A program made the position numbers and the translations under genes. Shown in pieces: positions 35,377 to 44,063 of a stretch of 58,014 nt of DNA (positions within the stretch are counted from its first letter, which is position 1; each line of letters opens with the position of its first letter). The notes under the pieces are model-generated. The model saw only the letters and a program-made list of their open reading frames with translations. It was not told the origin of the DNA and searched no databases. Source of the stretch: Pseudomonadales bacterium (GTDB taxonomy: Bacteria; Pseudomonadota; Gammaproteobacteria; Pseudomonadales; UBA7239); the NCBI GenBank assembly GCA_041395665.1, contig JAWLAB010000009.1, positions 1-58,014 on the forward strand. Direction: 5' to 3'.

Positions 35377-35942
35377 TTATTGTTCTGCGGATTCGCGTAA
35401 CGGCATCGTTTTCGGACGCTCAGCCCATTGATCTGGCCCACTCGTACAATTTCTTTCAAGTCGATCCGACCCTTATCAATATAGTAGATCTTCCGTGATT
35501 GCGTCCCATGTAATTCCCTACCTGTACTCTATGGATATTGGCAGTACCATCATCAACCAGCCCCCATATTTCACCGTCTTTGGTGACAGTCCCCACCATT
35601 GTAATGGATGTGATATTGAAGCCTTCTAGATACTCTTTAGGTCGCAATTCATCCGGCTTAATAACAGCAGCGCCTGCGATCTTGCCACCATCAATTTCGA
35701 TTTCCTGCAAAGCCTGTGGCGCTTTCAAAAGGGCTGCGCTTTCCTGCCACTTTTATATTCAAAGGTCTCAAACTGAGAAAGTAGGAATAGGATCAATGGG
35801 CTTAACAGGTCTTGCTCGAACTTCTTGCATATAGTTATCGAGAATCAGACATTCCGCTGTCGCCACACCCAGCCACTAACATTGTGCTAAGGCCAACGGC
35901 AACACCCAAAAAAGAAGATTTACCGGCAAACATCCTGATCAT
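35377..35942 (-). pseudogene. pilP: Type IV pilus lipoprotein PilP, frame broken several times
   Basis: PilP is an inner-membrane lipoprotein that links the PilMNO complex to PilQ. Start ATG 35942 overlaps the restored pilO stop in an ATGA. The signal peptide ends LVAGC (Cys26). After this the frame changes about six times (near 35850, 35778, 35753, 35729, 35490 and 35443). Joined across frames the product reads through LDNYMQEVRARPVKPIDPIP, a KRSPFE segment, GFNITSITMVGTV, GLVDDGTANIHRVQVGNYMG, KIYYIDKGRIDLKEIV and ends QWAERPKTMPLRESAEQ, all typical of PilP. The stop TAA is at 35377-35379. As with pilQ, small indels in otherwise conserved text suggest assembly error. Confidence 0.82.
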
Positions 35943-36696
35943 TTGTCACCGCCTTTACCAGCTTTGCTGCTAGCTTTTTTATCTTTTCCAGCCGCCTTTT
36001 TCTTGCTAGCTGCATCAGCAGGAGCGGCGCTAACCCCCTCATCACTTGATACATAGCGATATGTTTTCGCAGTGATTGTCATCGTTAGCTCTTCCCCTCC
36101 TTGTGAATCACTACTATTAGCCGCGCCTGCATTAGAGGCTTGTTGGTAGCAGCTCCTGCAGGGGTTATTACAAAATTGTGCAATGTAACAATTCTAGGAA
36201 GTCCAGCAATACCACTAACAAACGCACCGAAATCGTGAAAACCACCACTCACTTGAATATCTATCGGCAGCTGCATATAAAAGTCAGCTTTTTTCTCAGA
36301 TAGCAGTTTGATAAAACCAATATTGAGCCCACTTTTTTGCCCCGCATTGGAAATATCATCTAACAACCCTGGCACTTCTGTATCTTTTGGCAATTGTTTT
36401 ACCAATGCATCAAAAGACTCTTTCATTTCCTTTATCTGAGTTCTGTAGGCTTCTAAGTTGGCAGCCTCTCCAACTTTAGTCTCAAAACTTGTGCGCAGAG
36501 TTGCCTCTTTCTGAATCTCACGATTCAACTCATCCGCTTTATCACTCAGCACAAATTGATACGAAAGAATAACCACAATGACTGCAGTTAAAACCCAACA
36601 CACAATTTTTACCGGCATGGGCCATGAACCCATATTCTCCGGATCTAAATTACTAAAATCATTCTTTAGTTTTTCAAAATTATCTTGGAGTGACAT
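35939..36696 (-). pseudogene. pilO: Type IV pilus assembly protein PilO, C-terminal frameshift
   Basis: PilO pairs with PilN in the inner membrane and sets the alignment complex of type IV pili. The product has a short cytoplasmic start, one transmembrane helix (about 29-48, IVCWVLTAVIVVILSYQFVL), a coiled-coil region and a ferredoxin-like periplasmic domain. As read, the frame stops at 36085 (203 residues). One indel near 36141-36150 would restore the usual continuation containing LTMTITAKTYRYVSSDEG and a Lys/Ala-rich tail ending at a TGA (35939-35941) that overlaps the pilP start. I therefore give the restored span. The upstream 180 residues are intact. Confidence 0.83.
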
Positions 36697-37268
36697 TATT
36701 TTTCACCCTCTTTTTTATTGTTTTCTGGCAATACAACATCAACGCTAACATCGAAATCCGTTCCCTGTTCACCAAACGTTGGGTTAGCTTGTACTTTTGT
36801 TAGAACAGAATTTTTCAGCCAATCCGAATTATTCATATCTCGCATCAATGTTGACACCCTGTTATTTGATTCAGCTGTCCCACTAATTAAAATTTTGTCA
36901 TCTTTTCTTTCTACGCGAGAAAAGAAAACGCCATCCGGCAGCTTATTCACCAACTCATCGAAAATATGCACAATCAAGGGACGCGTCCCCTGCAAGCTCT
37001 GGATTACTTTAATTCTATCCAGCATATCCGTGCGTTGCTTCTTCAACTCAGCGATTTCACTCACCTTTTTTTCCAGCAGCGAAATTTCATTTTCAATTTT
37101 TGTATTGCGTTGTTTTTGGTGATCAACTAAACCAGCCAATGCCAGATACCAAACTGCAAAAATAAACACACCAACAAGGGCGCTTGCTCCGAGTATTGCC
37201 AAGAATTCTTTCTTCTTTTGCTCTCGCAGTTCTGCCCGCCAAGGCAGTAAGTTAATATTGGTAGCCAT
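36696..37268 (-). CDS. pilN: Type IV pilus assembly protein PilN
   Basis: PilN is a bitopic inner-membrane protein whose cytoplasmic N-terminus binds PilM and whose periplasmic domain pairs with PilO. The 190-residue product starts with the PilM-binding motif MATNINLLPWRAELR, followed by a transmembrane helix (about 24-48), a coiled coil, and a ferredoxin-like domain. It overlaps pilM by one base and pilO by one base, showing tight coupling in the pilMNOPQ operon. Confidence 0.95.
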   Translation of the reverse strand: MATNINLLPWRAELREQKKKEFLAILGASALVGVFIFAVWYLALAGLVDHQKQRNTKIENEISLLEKKVSEIAELKKQRTDMLDRIKVIQSLQGTRPLIVHIFDELVNKLPDGVFFSRVERKDDKILISGTAESNNRVSTLMRDMNNSDWLKNSVLTKVQANPTFGEQGTDFDVSVDVVLPENNKKEGEK

Positions 37269-38335
37269 CAGTCAAAACTCCTCAGCGCCAAGCCCGTTGC
37301 AATCATCAAGGCTGGGGCATCATTACTCAGATCAATGGAGTTAATGCGAGAGGCGACGGACATATTGGCAAATGGATTTGCAACTGTTGTCGGCGTGCCC
37401 AGCTTTTCCTGTACTAAGTCGCTCAGACCATCCATAGAGGCCACTCCACCTGCAAGTACGATGTAGTCCACTTCGTTAAAGTCGCCGGAGGAGAAGAAAA
37501 ATTGTAAAGAGCGAGTAATTTGTTGCACTACCGCGTCTTTAAACGGCTGCAATACTTCGCTTTCATAATCATCGGGCAAGCCGCCCTGCTTTTTAGCCAA
37601 GCCAGCTTCCTCATTTGACAAGCCGTAGCGGCGCTGAATTTCCTCTGTCAGCTGCTTGCCGCCAAATAATTGCTCGCGCGTGTAGATAATTTTGCCACCG
37701 TGAAGCACATTCAATGTCGTCATAGTTGCGCCGACATCCAAAATAGCTACTACGGAGTCTTCACCGCCGCCCAGTTGGGGCAAAATTAGTGAAAAAGCTC
37801 GCTCCATAGCATACGCTTCGACATCCACAATAGCGGCAACCAGCTCCGCATCTTCAATAGCCTCTTTGCGGCTATCCACATTTTCACTACGGCAAGCCGC
37901 CAGCAGCACTTCGACGCGATCAGCTTGACCGGGAGAAGCACCGATTACTTCAAAATCCAGAGCCACTTCATCGATGGGATAAGGGATGTATTGATCGGCT
38001 TCCATGCGAATCTGAAGGTCCATTGCATCGTCATCTAGCCCAGCAGGCATCTCTATCACCTTCGTGATGACTGCAGAGCCCGCCACCGCTACGGCAGCAT
38101 GATTCAGCTTAGTTTTTGACTGCTGAACCACTCGTCGGATAGCATCAGCGACCGCCTCATGCTCCGCGATATTTTTTTCGACTACCGCCGTAGGGGGCAG
38201 AGGCTTAACACCGTAGCTCTCTACGCGATAGCCCGCAGCGGTGCGGCTCAACTCCAATAGTTTTACTGAAGTTGAACTGACGTCCAGCCCCAGCACCGGT
38301 GGTTGTTTTCTTTGGAAGAGTCCTGAAATAGCCAT
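37268..38335 (-). CDS. pilM: Type IV pilus assembly ATPase-like protein PilM
   Basis: PilM is an actin/FtsA-fold cytoplasmic protein that binds ATP and the N-terminus of PilN. The 355-residue product shows VLGLDVSSTSVKLLELS (first phosphate loop), AILDVGATMTTLNVLHGG (second phosphate loop) and YIVLAGGVASMDGL (adenosine-binding). It is the first gene of the minus-strand pilMNOPQ-aroKB unit and is divergent from mrcA, with 166 bases between them for both promoters. Confidence 0.96.
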   Translation of the reverse strand: MAISGLFQRKQPPVLGLDVSSTSVKLLELSRTAAGYRVESYGVKPLPPTAVVEKNIAEHEAVADAIRRVVQQSKTKLNHAAVAVAGSAVITKVIEMPAGLDDDAMDLQIRMEADQYIPYPIDEVALDFEVIGASPGQADRVEVLLAACRSENVDSRKEAIEDAELVAAIVDVEAYAMERAFSLILPQLGGGEDSVVAILDVGATMTTLNVLHGGKIIYTREQLFGGKQLTEEIQRRYGLSNEEAGLAKKQGGLPDDYESEVLQPFKDAVVQQITRSLQFFFSSGDFNEVDYIVLAGGVASMDGLSDLVQEKLGTPTTVANPFANMSVASRINSIDLSNDAPALMIATGLALRSFD

Positions 38336-38501
38336 TTTCCTATCTGCATCCGATACTTACGACAAGGTGATGCTACATTACTTTAAGTAAAGTCTGCAAG
38401 CACCCAAATCGATACCTAATTCACAAAATCATACTTATAATGCCTGCCACGCTGTGGCTCGGCCTATTTTTGGCATAACTAACTGATACAACAGACTTTT
38501 A

Positions 38502-40892
38502 ATGCGTTTTATTCTTTGGTTTATTCGCTTCATTACCCTTAGCTTGCTACTTATCTGCTCCGCAGGAGCAGCTCTATTAAGTGGCTTTACGCTGTATTTA
38601 GGGCCTCAGCTACCCAAAATAGACAGCATTCTCGACCTCAAACTACAAACTCCCCTAAAAATTCTCAGCAAAGACGGGTTACTCATTGCTGAATTTGGGG
38701 AAATGCGCCGAGAACCTCTGCCTTATTCCGCTCTCCCTCCTTTATATGTGCGCGCTGTATTAGCTGCTGAGGATGATCGTTTTTTCTCTCACGGTGGCGT
38801 CGACCCCACTGGATTGGCGCGAGCAGCATCTGAATTGGTAAAAACAGGGCGTATTCGCTCCGGTGGCAGCACAATCACTATGCAATTAGCACGAAATTTT
38901 TTTCTCAGCGCTGAAAAAACATTTATACGGAAATTTAACGAAATTCTTCTTTCAATCCAACTTGAGCGCACGCTGGAAAAAGAGCAGTTATTCGCACTTT
39001 ATGTCAATAAAATTTATTTGGGGCACAAGGCCTACGGCGCGCAATCTGCAGCCTATGTGTATTACGGAAAAACTTTAGATCAACTGACACTGGCGCAATG
39101 GGCCATGTTGGCAGGGCTGCCTAAAGCGCCATCAAAATACAATCCGATCGTTAATCCTGAGCGGGCACTGATTCGACGCAACTGGATTTTGGGTCGCATG
39201 CTATCGCTCGGATACATAGACAAGCCAGCTTACGATAGAAGCATTATCGAAATAGAAACAGCCACTTATCATGGGTTAAAAACAGATCTCAACGCTCCTT
39301 ATGTTGCAGAAGCCGCTCGACAATTTGCTGTGGATAAACTGAGCCGTGAAGCATACAACGGCGGTTATATTGTTCGAACGACAGTGAACTCAAACTTACA
39401 ATTAGTTGCACAGCAATCGGTGTGGGATGGCGCGGTCAATTACGACGAGCGTCACGGCTATCGTGGACCCGAAAAACATTTTCCTATCCCCCCACTTCCT
39501 CCACGCCAGATATCCGCTTACTGGTCCATTACGCTCAGAGACTTTTCAACAGTACATAATTTAGAACCAGCGATTATTACTAAAATAAATAAATCATCGA
39601 TTGATATCACGCTATCTAATAACCGTACCGCCAGTATTGCGTGGAGCGCAGCACAGGCAAAATTACTACAGCCTTATAAATCTGAAAATGCCGTTGCAGC
39701 GCCACCCAAAAATTTTGCTCAAACATTTCAAGTCGGAGACCTCATCCGCGTTCGCTCCAAAGGCGAAAATTCTTGGGAGATTAGCCAAATCCCACGCATT
39801 CAATCGGCGTTGGTATCCATTGATAGCAAAACTGGTGAAGTTATTGCTCTCGTGGGTGGTACTGATTTTGCCTACAGCAAATTTAATCGAGCCACACAAG
39901 CTTTGCGTCAACCAGGCTCCAGCTTCAAGCCATTTATTTATCTCAAAGCATTAGAAAATGGTTACACGCCTGCGTCCTTAGTGAATGACTCACCTATCGT
40001 GTTTCAAGAAGCGGGAATGTCAAAACCTTGGCGTCCAGAAAATCACGGTGGCACTTATCTTGGCCCCATTCCATTACGCCAAGCCTTATACCAATCAAGA
40101 AACATGGTTGCTATTCGATTGCTACAAAGTATTGGGGTCAAATCCTTGATTAGCAGTTTGTCCAGATTTGGTTTTGATACAAGCAAGATGGATCCCAACC
40201 TCTCTTTAGCCTTGGGTTCACATGCGTTTACGCCATTTACGATGGCCGCTGCCTACACCGTACTATCCAATGGCGGATTCAAAGTTGAGCCACACTTGGT
40301 ACAGCAAATTGAAGATCCAAAAGGAAAGATTATCTTCAAACAAGAATCAGTTATTGCCTGCACCGATTGCGAACAAACACTACCGTTAAATAGTGACACC
40401 AAATTGGCGCCACGCGTTGTAGATGCACAAACTGCCTACATCATTGATGACATGCTGAAAGATGTTATTCGTCGTGGTACAGGCCACGCTGCGACAGTGC
40501 TTCAACGCAGTGATATCGCCGGTAAAACCGGCACGACCAACGGCCCCACTGATGTGTGGTTCGTCGGCTATAACCCATCCATTGCCACAGCGGCATGGGT
40601 AGGCTTTGATGACAACACTATGCTTGGGCGGCGTGAATTCGGTGGCACGGCTGCGCTGCCGATTTGGATTTCTTTTATGCGCGAAGCACTCAAGGACCAT
40701 CCCGTTATGGAGCGCACCATACCTCCAGGCCTAGTTACAGTAAAAACGCACACAAGCGATGCAACAGGGCAAGAAGCCACCAGCGGTGAAACAGATGCAG
40801 GTTTTGAAATTTTTCACGGCGATGATGTGATCGATAATGAAAGTGGCGTGGAATCGCCTGCGGCCACAGAAGGCGACGACTACTTATTTTGA
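38502..40892 (+). CDS. mrcA: Penicillin-binding protein 1A (bifunctional)
   Basis: PBP1A polymerizes and cross-links peptidoglycan. The 796-residue product has an N-terminal membrane anchor (about 5-32), a GT51 transglycosylase domain with catalytic Glu90 in AAEDDRFFSHGGVD and GGSTITMQLARNFFL, an OB-like insert, and a transpeptidase domain with SSFKPF (active Ser near 473), a SRNM segment and KTGTTN (near 673). Its place divergent from pilM is the Pseudomonas arrangement. A TATAAT lies at 38436-38441, without a clear -35 box. Confidence 0.97.
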   Translation: MRFILWFIRFITLSLLLICSAGAALLSGFTLYLGPQLPKIDSILDLKLQTPLKILSKDGLLIAEFGEMRREPLPYSALPPLYVRAVLAAEDDRFFSHGGVDPTGLARAASELVKTGRIRSGGSTITMQLARNFFLSAEKTFIRKFNEILLSIQLERTLEKEQLFALYVNKIYLGHKAYGAQSAAYVYYGKTLDQLTLAQWAMLAGLPKAPSKYNPIVNPERALIRRNWILGRMLSLGYIDKPAYDRSIIEIETATYHGLKTDLNAPYVAEAARQFAVDKLSREAYNGGYIVRTTVNSNLQLVAQQSVWDGAVNYDERHGYRGPEKHFPIPPLPPRQISAYWSITLRDFSTVHNLEPAIITKINKSSIDITLSNNRTASIAWSAAQAKLLQPYKSENAVAAPPKNFAQTFQVGDLIRVRSKGENSWEISQIPRIQSALVSIDSKTGEVIALVGGTDFAYSKFNRATQALRQPGSSFKPFIYLKALENGYTPASLVNDSPIVFQEAGMSKPWRPENHGGTYLGPIPLRQALYQSRNMVAIRLLQSIGVKSLISSLSRFGFDTSKMDPNLSLALGSHAFTPFTMAAAYTVLSNGGFKVEPHLVQQIEDPKGKIIFKQESVIACTDCEQTLPLNSDTKLAPRVVDAQTAYIIDDMLKDVIRRGTGHAATVLQRSDIAGKTGTTNGPTDVWFVGYNPSIATAAWVGFDDNTMLGRREFGGTAALPIWISFMREALKDHPVMERTIPPGLVTVKTHTSDATGQEATSGETDAGFEIFHGDDVIDNESGVESPAATEGDDYLF

Positions 40893-40905
40893 AACTAACT
40901 GCCAA

Positions 40906-41589
40906 TCACTCAACAGCTCGTACTCGTGTGCGTTTTTGCCAGCCAACAGTAGATTGCACATAGTTTGGTAAGCAGCTAGCAGCAGTATTTTGCCAATCTT
41001 GCTGCTGCTTGAACCGCGCCAGTGCAATTAAATCCTCTAGCGCAGTATTGCTGTCTGTAGGCTGCATAACTGACGGCCACGCATCACCAACAAGTAAAAT
41101 CGTACGATCTACCATGCAACAGTGCTTTTCAAACTCTTCCTTAACCACTAGTCGATCTTCTTCTGTGCGAGATAGCACTCCGTTCTCAATCGAAAAACTT
41201 GCCCAATAGATACCATTCATGCGCGCATCAAGCGCAACGCAGATTGGTAGTGGGCCGGATTCTTTGTGCGCGGCGGCGTACGCCATAATTTCCAAAGATG
41301 ACAAAGAAAGAAAAGGAATCTGCAAACTGTAGCTCAAAGACTGCACCACGCTGGCGGCAATGCGTATGCCAGTAAAAGATCCGGGGCCAGCATTCCAAAC
41401 TAACGCTTGTATTGTAGGCAACGGGGTAGACGCTTGCGTTAGCAGCGTATCAATCATGGAAAGGATACAGCGCGAGTGTGATTGGGCTGCGCTTTCTATA
41501 TTAGAAAACAATCGTCTGTCACTGCTGCGCAGCAAACCAACACGACAATCTGAACTTGCTGTATCAATGACTAACCAACTCACACCCAT
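40906..41589 (-). CDS. tsaB: tRNA t6A synthesis protein TsaB
   Basis: TsaB is the inactive paralogue of TsaD and its partner in making N6-threonylcarbamoyladenosine at A37 of ANN-decoding tRNAs. The 227-residue product shows the actin-like start LVIDTASSDCRVGLL and the conserved GPGSFTGIRIAASVVQSL. The gene converges with mrcA at a gap of 13 bases. tsaB lies next to adk in Pseudomonas; here an H1-like gene and hemH are inserted between them. Confidence 0.93.
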   Translation of the reverse strand: MGVSWLVIDTASSDCRVGLLRSSDRRLFSNIESAAQSHSRCILSMIDTLLTQASTPLPTIQALVWNAGPGSFTGIRIAASVVQSLSYSLQIPFLSLSSLEIMAYAAAHKESGPLPICVALDARMNGIYWASFSIENGVLSRTEEDRLVVKEEFEKHCCMVDRTILLVGDAWPSVMQPTDSNTALEDLIALARFKQQQDWQNTAASCLPNYVQSTVGWQKRTRVRAVE

Positions 41590-41607
41590 TCCTCCGCTCT
41601 AAAAAAA

Positions 41608-41628
41608 ACCCCCGGGGATGCCGGGGGT
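41608..41628. terminator. Strong bidirectional-looking terminator
   Basis: ACCCCCGG and CCGGGGGT form an 8-bp GC-rich stem around a 5-base loop. On the minus strand it is followed by eight T, 23 bases after the stop of the H1-like gene; on the plus strand by TCTTTTTG. It should end the H1-like transcript before tsaB. Confidence 0.88.
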
Positions 41629-41650
41629 CTTTTTGTAACCTAGCCAAAGA

Positions 41651-42163
41651 TTATTTCTTAGCTGGGCGACGGCCTCTTTTAGCGCCAGCTTTTTTCGCTG
41701 GTTTTTTAGCGGCTTTGGCTTTTTTAGCTGGTTTAGCAGCTTTGGCTTTTTTAGCAGCCTTTGCTGGCTTAGCAGCTTTTTTAGACGCTTTCGCATCAGC
41801 CTTTGCTTGCTTCTTAGCAGCTTTAGCAGCTTTAGCAGCAGCCTTCTTAGCAGCAGCTTTTGCTTTAGCAGCAGCTTTTCTTTCTGCTACTTTCGCTTTA
41901 GCAACAGCTTTCTTAGCAGCAGCTTTTGCTTTAGCAGCGGCTTTCTTAGCAGCAGAAGCAAGCTTCTTCTTATCCGCAGCAGCGCGTTTTTTAGTCCACT
42001 TAGCAACAAACTTCGCCTGGGCTTTTTGCAGATCGGCTTCTGCCTTGGCAGCCAATTTGGCTTTCAAAGCACTAACGATTGCTGAAGCTGACAATGCTTT
42101 CGCTGGCTTAGCAGCCGCTTTGCGAACAACTCGTTTAGCAGTTTTCTTTTTTGGTCTCGCCAT
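41651..42163 (-). CDS. Histone H1-like Lys/Ala-rich DNA-binding protein (AlgP-like)
   Basis: The 170-residue product consists almost entirely of Lys, Ala and Pro. A short N-terminal MARPKKKTAKRVVRKAA basic segment is followed by a more normal helical part (about 25-70), then repeats of KAKAAAKKA and KPAKKA units, ending KRGRRPAKK. Such tails resemble eukaryotic histone H1 and AlgP of Pseudomonas, which bind DNA through charge. Repeated codons make the region low-complexity and a source of false antisense reading frames. A strong terminator follows. The role in nucleoid structure or regulation is inferred. Confidence 0.85.
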   Translation of the reverse strand: MARPKKKTAKRVVRKAAAKPAKALSASAIVSALKAKLAAKAEADLQKAQAKFVAKWTKKRAAADKKKLASAAKKAAAKAKAAAKKAVAKAKVAERKAAAKAKAAAKKAAAKAAKAAKKQAKADAKASKKAAKPAKAAKKAKAAKPAKKAKAAKKPAKKAGAKRGRRPAKK

Positions 42164-42366
42164 GTTTCATTCCTCAATGGTTTGGTAGTGTTAATAGTTT
42201 GTTACTGCAAGCTCGTAACCACTCCCATACGGGCTTGACACAGATATTATTTTAATTTTTCAAGATTTGCACCACTCAAAAACATTTTTTTGTGTTATTG
42301 GGGACTTTTTTTCATCTTTTTTGCCATTTTTTTGTCCAAACGGGCAAATGCACACACAAAGTTTTC

Positions 42367-43329
42367 TTAAAAATCATTTTCAGCGACTATCGCGTTCATC
42401 ATGGCAATGTGTTCTTCATTGTCATTGAGGCACTCAATTCGAGAAAAATATTCCCCACCCGCAGCGATGAAACACGCTCGACTGCCGTGTTCAATTTCTT
42501 CCAGCGTCTCCAAACAATCTGCCGCAAACGCAGGACACACCACATCGACGCGACGAATGCCTTCCGCTGGTAATGACGCTAGCACTTCATCTGTGTACGG
42601 CTGTAACCATTTCGCGCGACCAAAACGCGACTGAAAGCCAACGCGCCACTGATTGCTCGCAAGATTCAATGCACTCGCAACGGCGTTCGCTGTATACAAA
42701 CACTGTTCGTAATAAGGATCGCCGCGATCTACGCACGCCTGCGGAATACCGTGAAAGGAAAACAACAACAGCTCTGCTGTACCTTGCTGCGCTCTGTGTT
42801 TGCGGATGGAGTCTGCCAATGCAGCGATGTAATCCTCGCGATAACAATACTCGCGCACGATACGAATATCAGGAGCATGTCGCTGCGCCGTAAATATTTC
42901 TGCCACTTGATCGTACACTGCTCCTGTTGTTGTGCCGGAATACTGTGGGTACATCGGTAACACTAAAAACCGTTCAACGCCTTGCTGACGCAAATCGGCA
43001 ACGCATTGCTTCAGTGAATAATCACCGTATGCAGCGATAGCACGTACTAAAACATCCGGTGACGCTAAAGATTTTTCCAACAATTCAGCTTGGCGCAAGC
43101 TGATTACAGTGAGCGGCGAGCCCTGCTCCGTCCAAATGGATTGATACAACTTCGCTACGCGTTTACTGCGCAACGGCAAAATCACGCCACGCAATAACGG
43201 CAACCAGAGCCAGCGCGGTATTTCTACAACGCGCCGGTCTGAGAGGAATTGATTGAGAAATTGTCGGATAGATTGCTGTTCATCACTCGCAGGCGAACCG
43301 AGATAAACCAGTAGAACCGCACGATTCAT
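42367..43329 (-). CDS. hemH: Ferrochelatase (HemH)
   Basis: Ferrochelatase inserts Fe(II) into protoporphyrin IX, the last step of heme synthesis. The 320-residue product starts with VLLVYLGSPASDEQ, contains LVLPMYPQYSGTTTGAVYD, the metal-ligand His in LLFSFHGIPQACVDRGDPY, and VVCPAFAADCLETLEEI. Length and motifs are normal. It begins 3 bases after the adk stop region and probably shares its transcript. The 203 bases after it, up to the H1-like gene start, are T-rich and show no gene. Confidence 0.95.
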   Translation of the reverse strand: MNRAVLLVYLGSPASDEQQSIRQFLNQFLSDRRVVEIPRWLWLPLLRGVILPLRSKRVAKLYQSIWTEQGSPLTVISLRQAELLEKSLASPDVLVRAIAAYGDYSLKQCVADLRQQGVERFLVLPMYPQYSGTTTGAVYDQVAEIFTAQRHAPDIRIVREYCYREDYIAALADSIRKHRAQQGTAELLLFSFHGIPQACVDRGDPYYEQCLYTANAVASALNLASNQWRVGFQSRFGRAKWLQPYTDEVLASLPAEGIRRVDVVCPAFAADCLETLEEIEHGSRACFIAAGGEYFSRIECLNDNEEHIAMMNAIVAENDF

Positions 43330-43332
43330 GCG

Positions 43333-43969
43333 TTATTGCAACGCAGCGAGTACGCGTCGGCTAATTTCTTCCACGCTACCAACGCCTGGCACATTGCGAT
43401 AAGCCTTCTCGCCGCCGTGCTGCTGATAAAAATCAACCAATGGGCGCGTCTGCTCGTGATAAACCTGCAAACGCTTGCGCACGGTTTCTTCTGTGTCATC
43501 CGCGCGCTGAATTAAAGGCTCACCTAACATCATCCACACCAGCTGTTTTCGGTGGATTGTGTTCAATGTGATACACGCGACCCGACGCTTCATGTACACG
43601 GCGACCACTCAAACGCTTGATGATGTCTTGATCCGGCACATCAATTTCAATCACGCGATCAATTTGCACTTGTGCGCGCTGCATCGCCTCTGCTTGTGGA
43701 ATTGTGCGAGGAAATCCATCAAACAAAAAGCCTTTGCTGCAATCGGGCTGAGCAATGCGTTCTTTGACGAGCGCGATAATCAAATCGTCTGATACCAAAC
43801 CACCCGATGCCATGATGTCTTTCACTTGCAAACCCAACTCAGTGCCCGCAGCAACCGCAGCGCGCAACATATCGCCGGTGGAAATTTGAGGAATACCCAT
43901 TTTCTCCATAATCAGTTTTGCTTGCGTACCTTTGCCAGCACCTGGCGCACCCAACAAAATCACTCTCAT
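43333..43969 (-). pseudogene. adk: Adenylate kinase with one internal frameshift
   Basis: Adenylate kinase interconverts AMP, ADP and ATP. From the ATG at 43969 the frame shows the P-loop GAPGAGKGTQAK, the AMP-binding ISTGDMLRAAVAAG, GFPRTIPQAEAM and the start of the LID (SGRRVHEASGRVYH), then stops at 43520 after GVDDVR. The rest continues in another frame: GEPLIQRADDTEETVRKRL, VDFYQQHG, ending ISRRVLAALQ at 43333. The family has DDVTGEPL-like text here, so about two bases are missing (or one added) near 43530-43540. Because adk is normally essential, a read or assembly error is more likely than a true mutation. Confidence 0.9.
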
Positions 43970-44063
43970 TTTTAATCACGCCTCACATTGACGGTTGTTT
44001 AATTTCGTTCACACCTTACACAGCTGAATCCGCTTACTCAAGCCAGCATATATAGAAGCAAGA

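Noticed and set aside
33178..36150. Programmed frameshifting or an unusual genetic code in pilOPQ
   Set aside because: About fourteen breaks of differing kind without a common slippery site or stop-context argue for errors or decay, not recoding.
41715..42188. Plus-strand open frame of 157 codons opposite the H1-like gene
   Set aside because: It is a by-product of the Ala/Lys-codon repeats on the minus strand; the translated text is only Ala/Phe/Leu.
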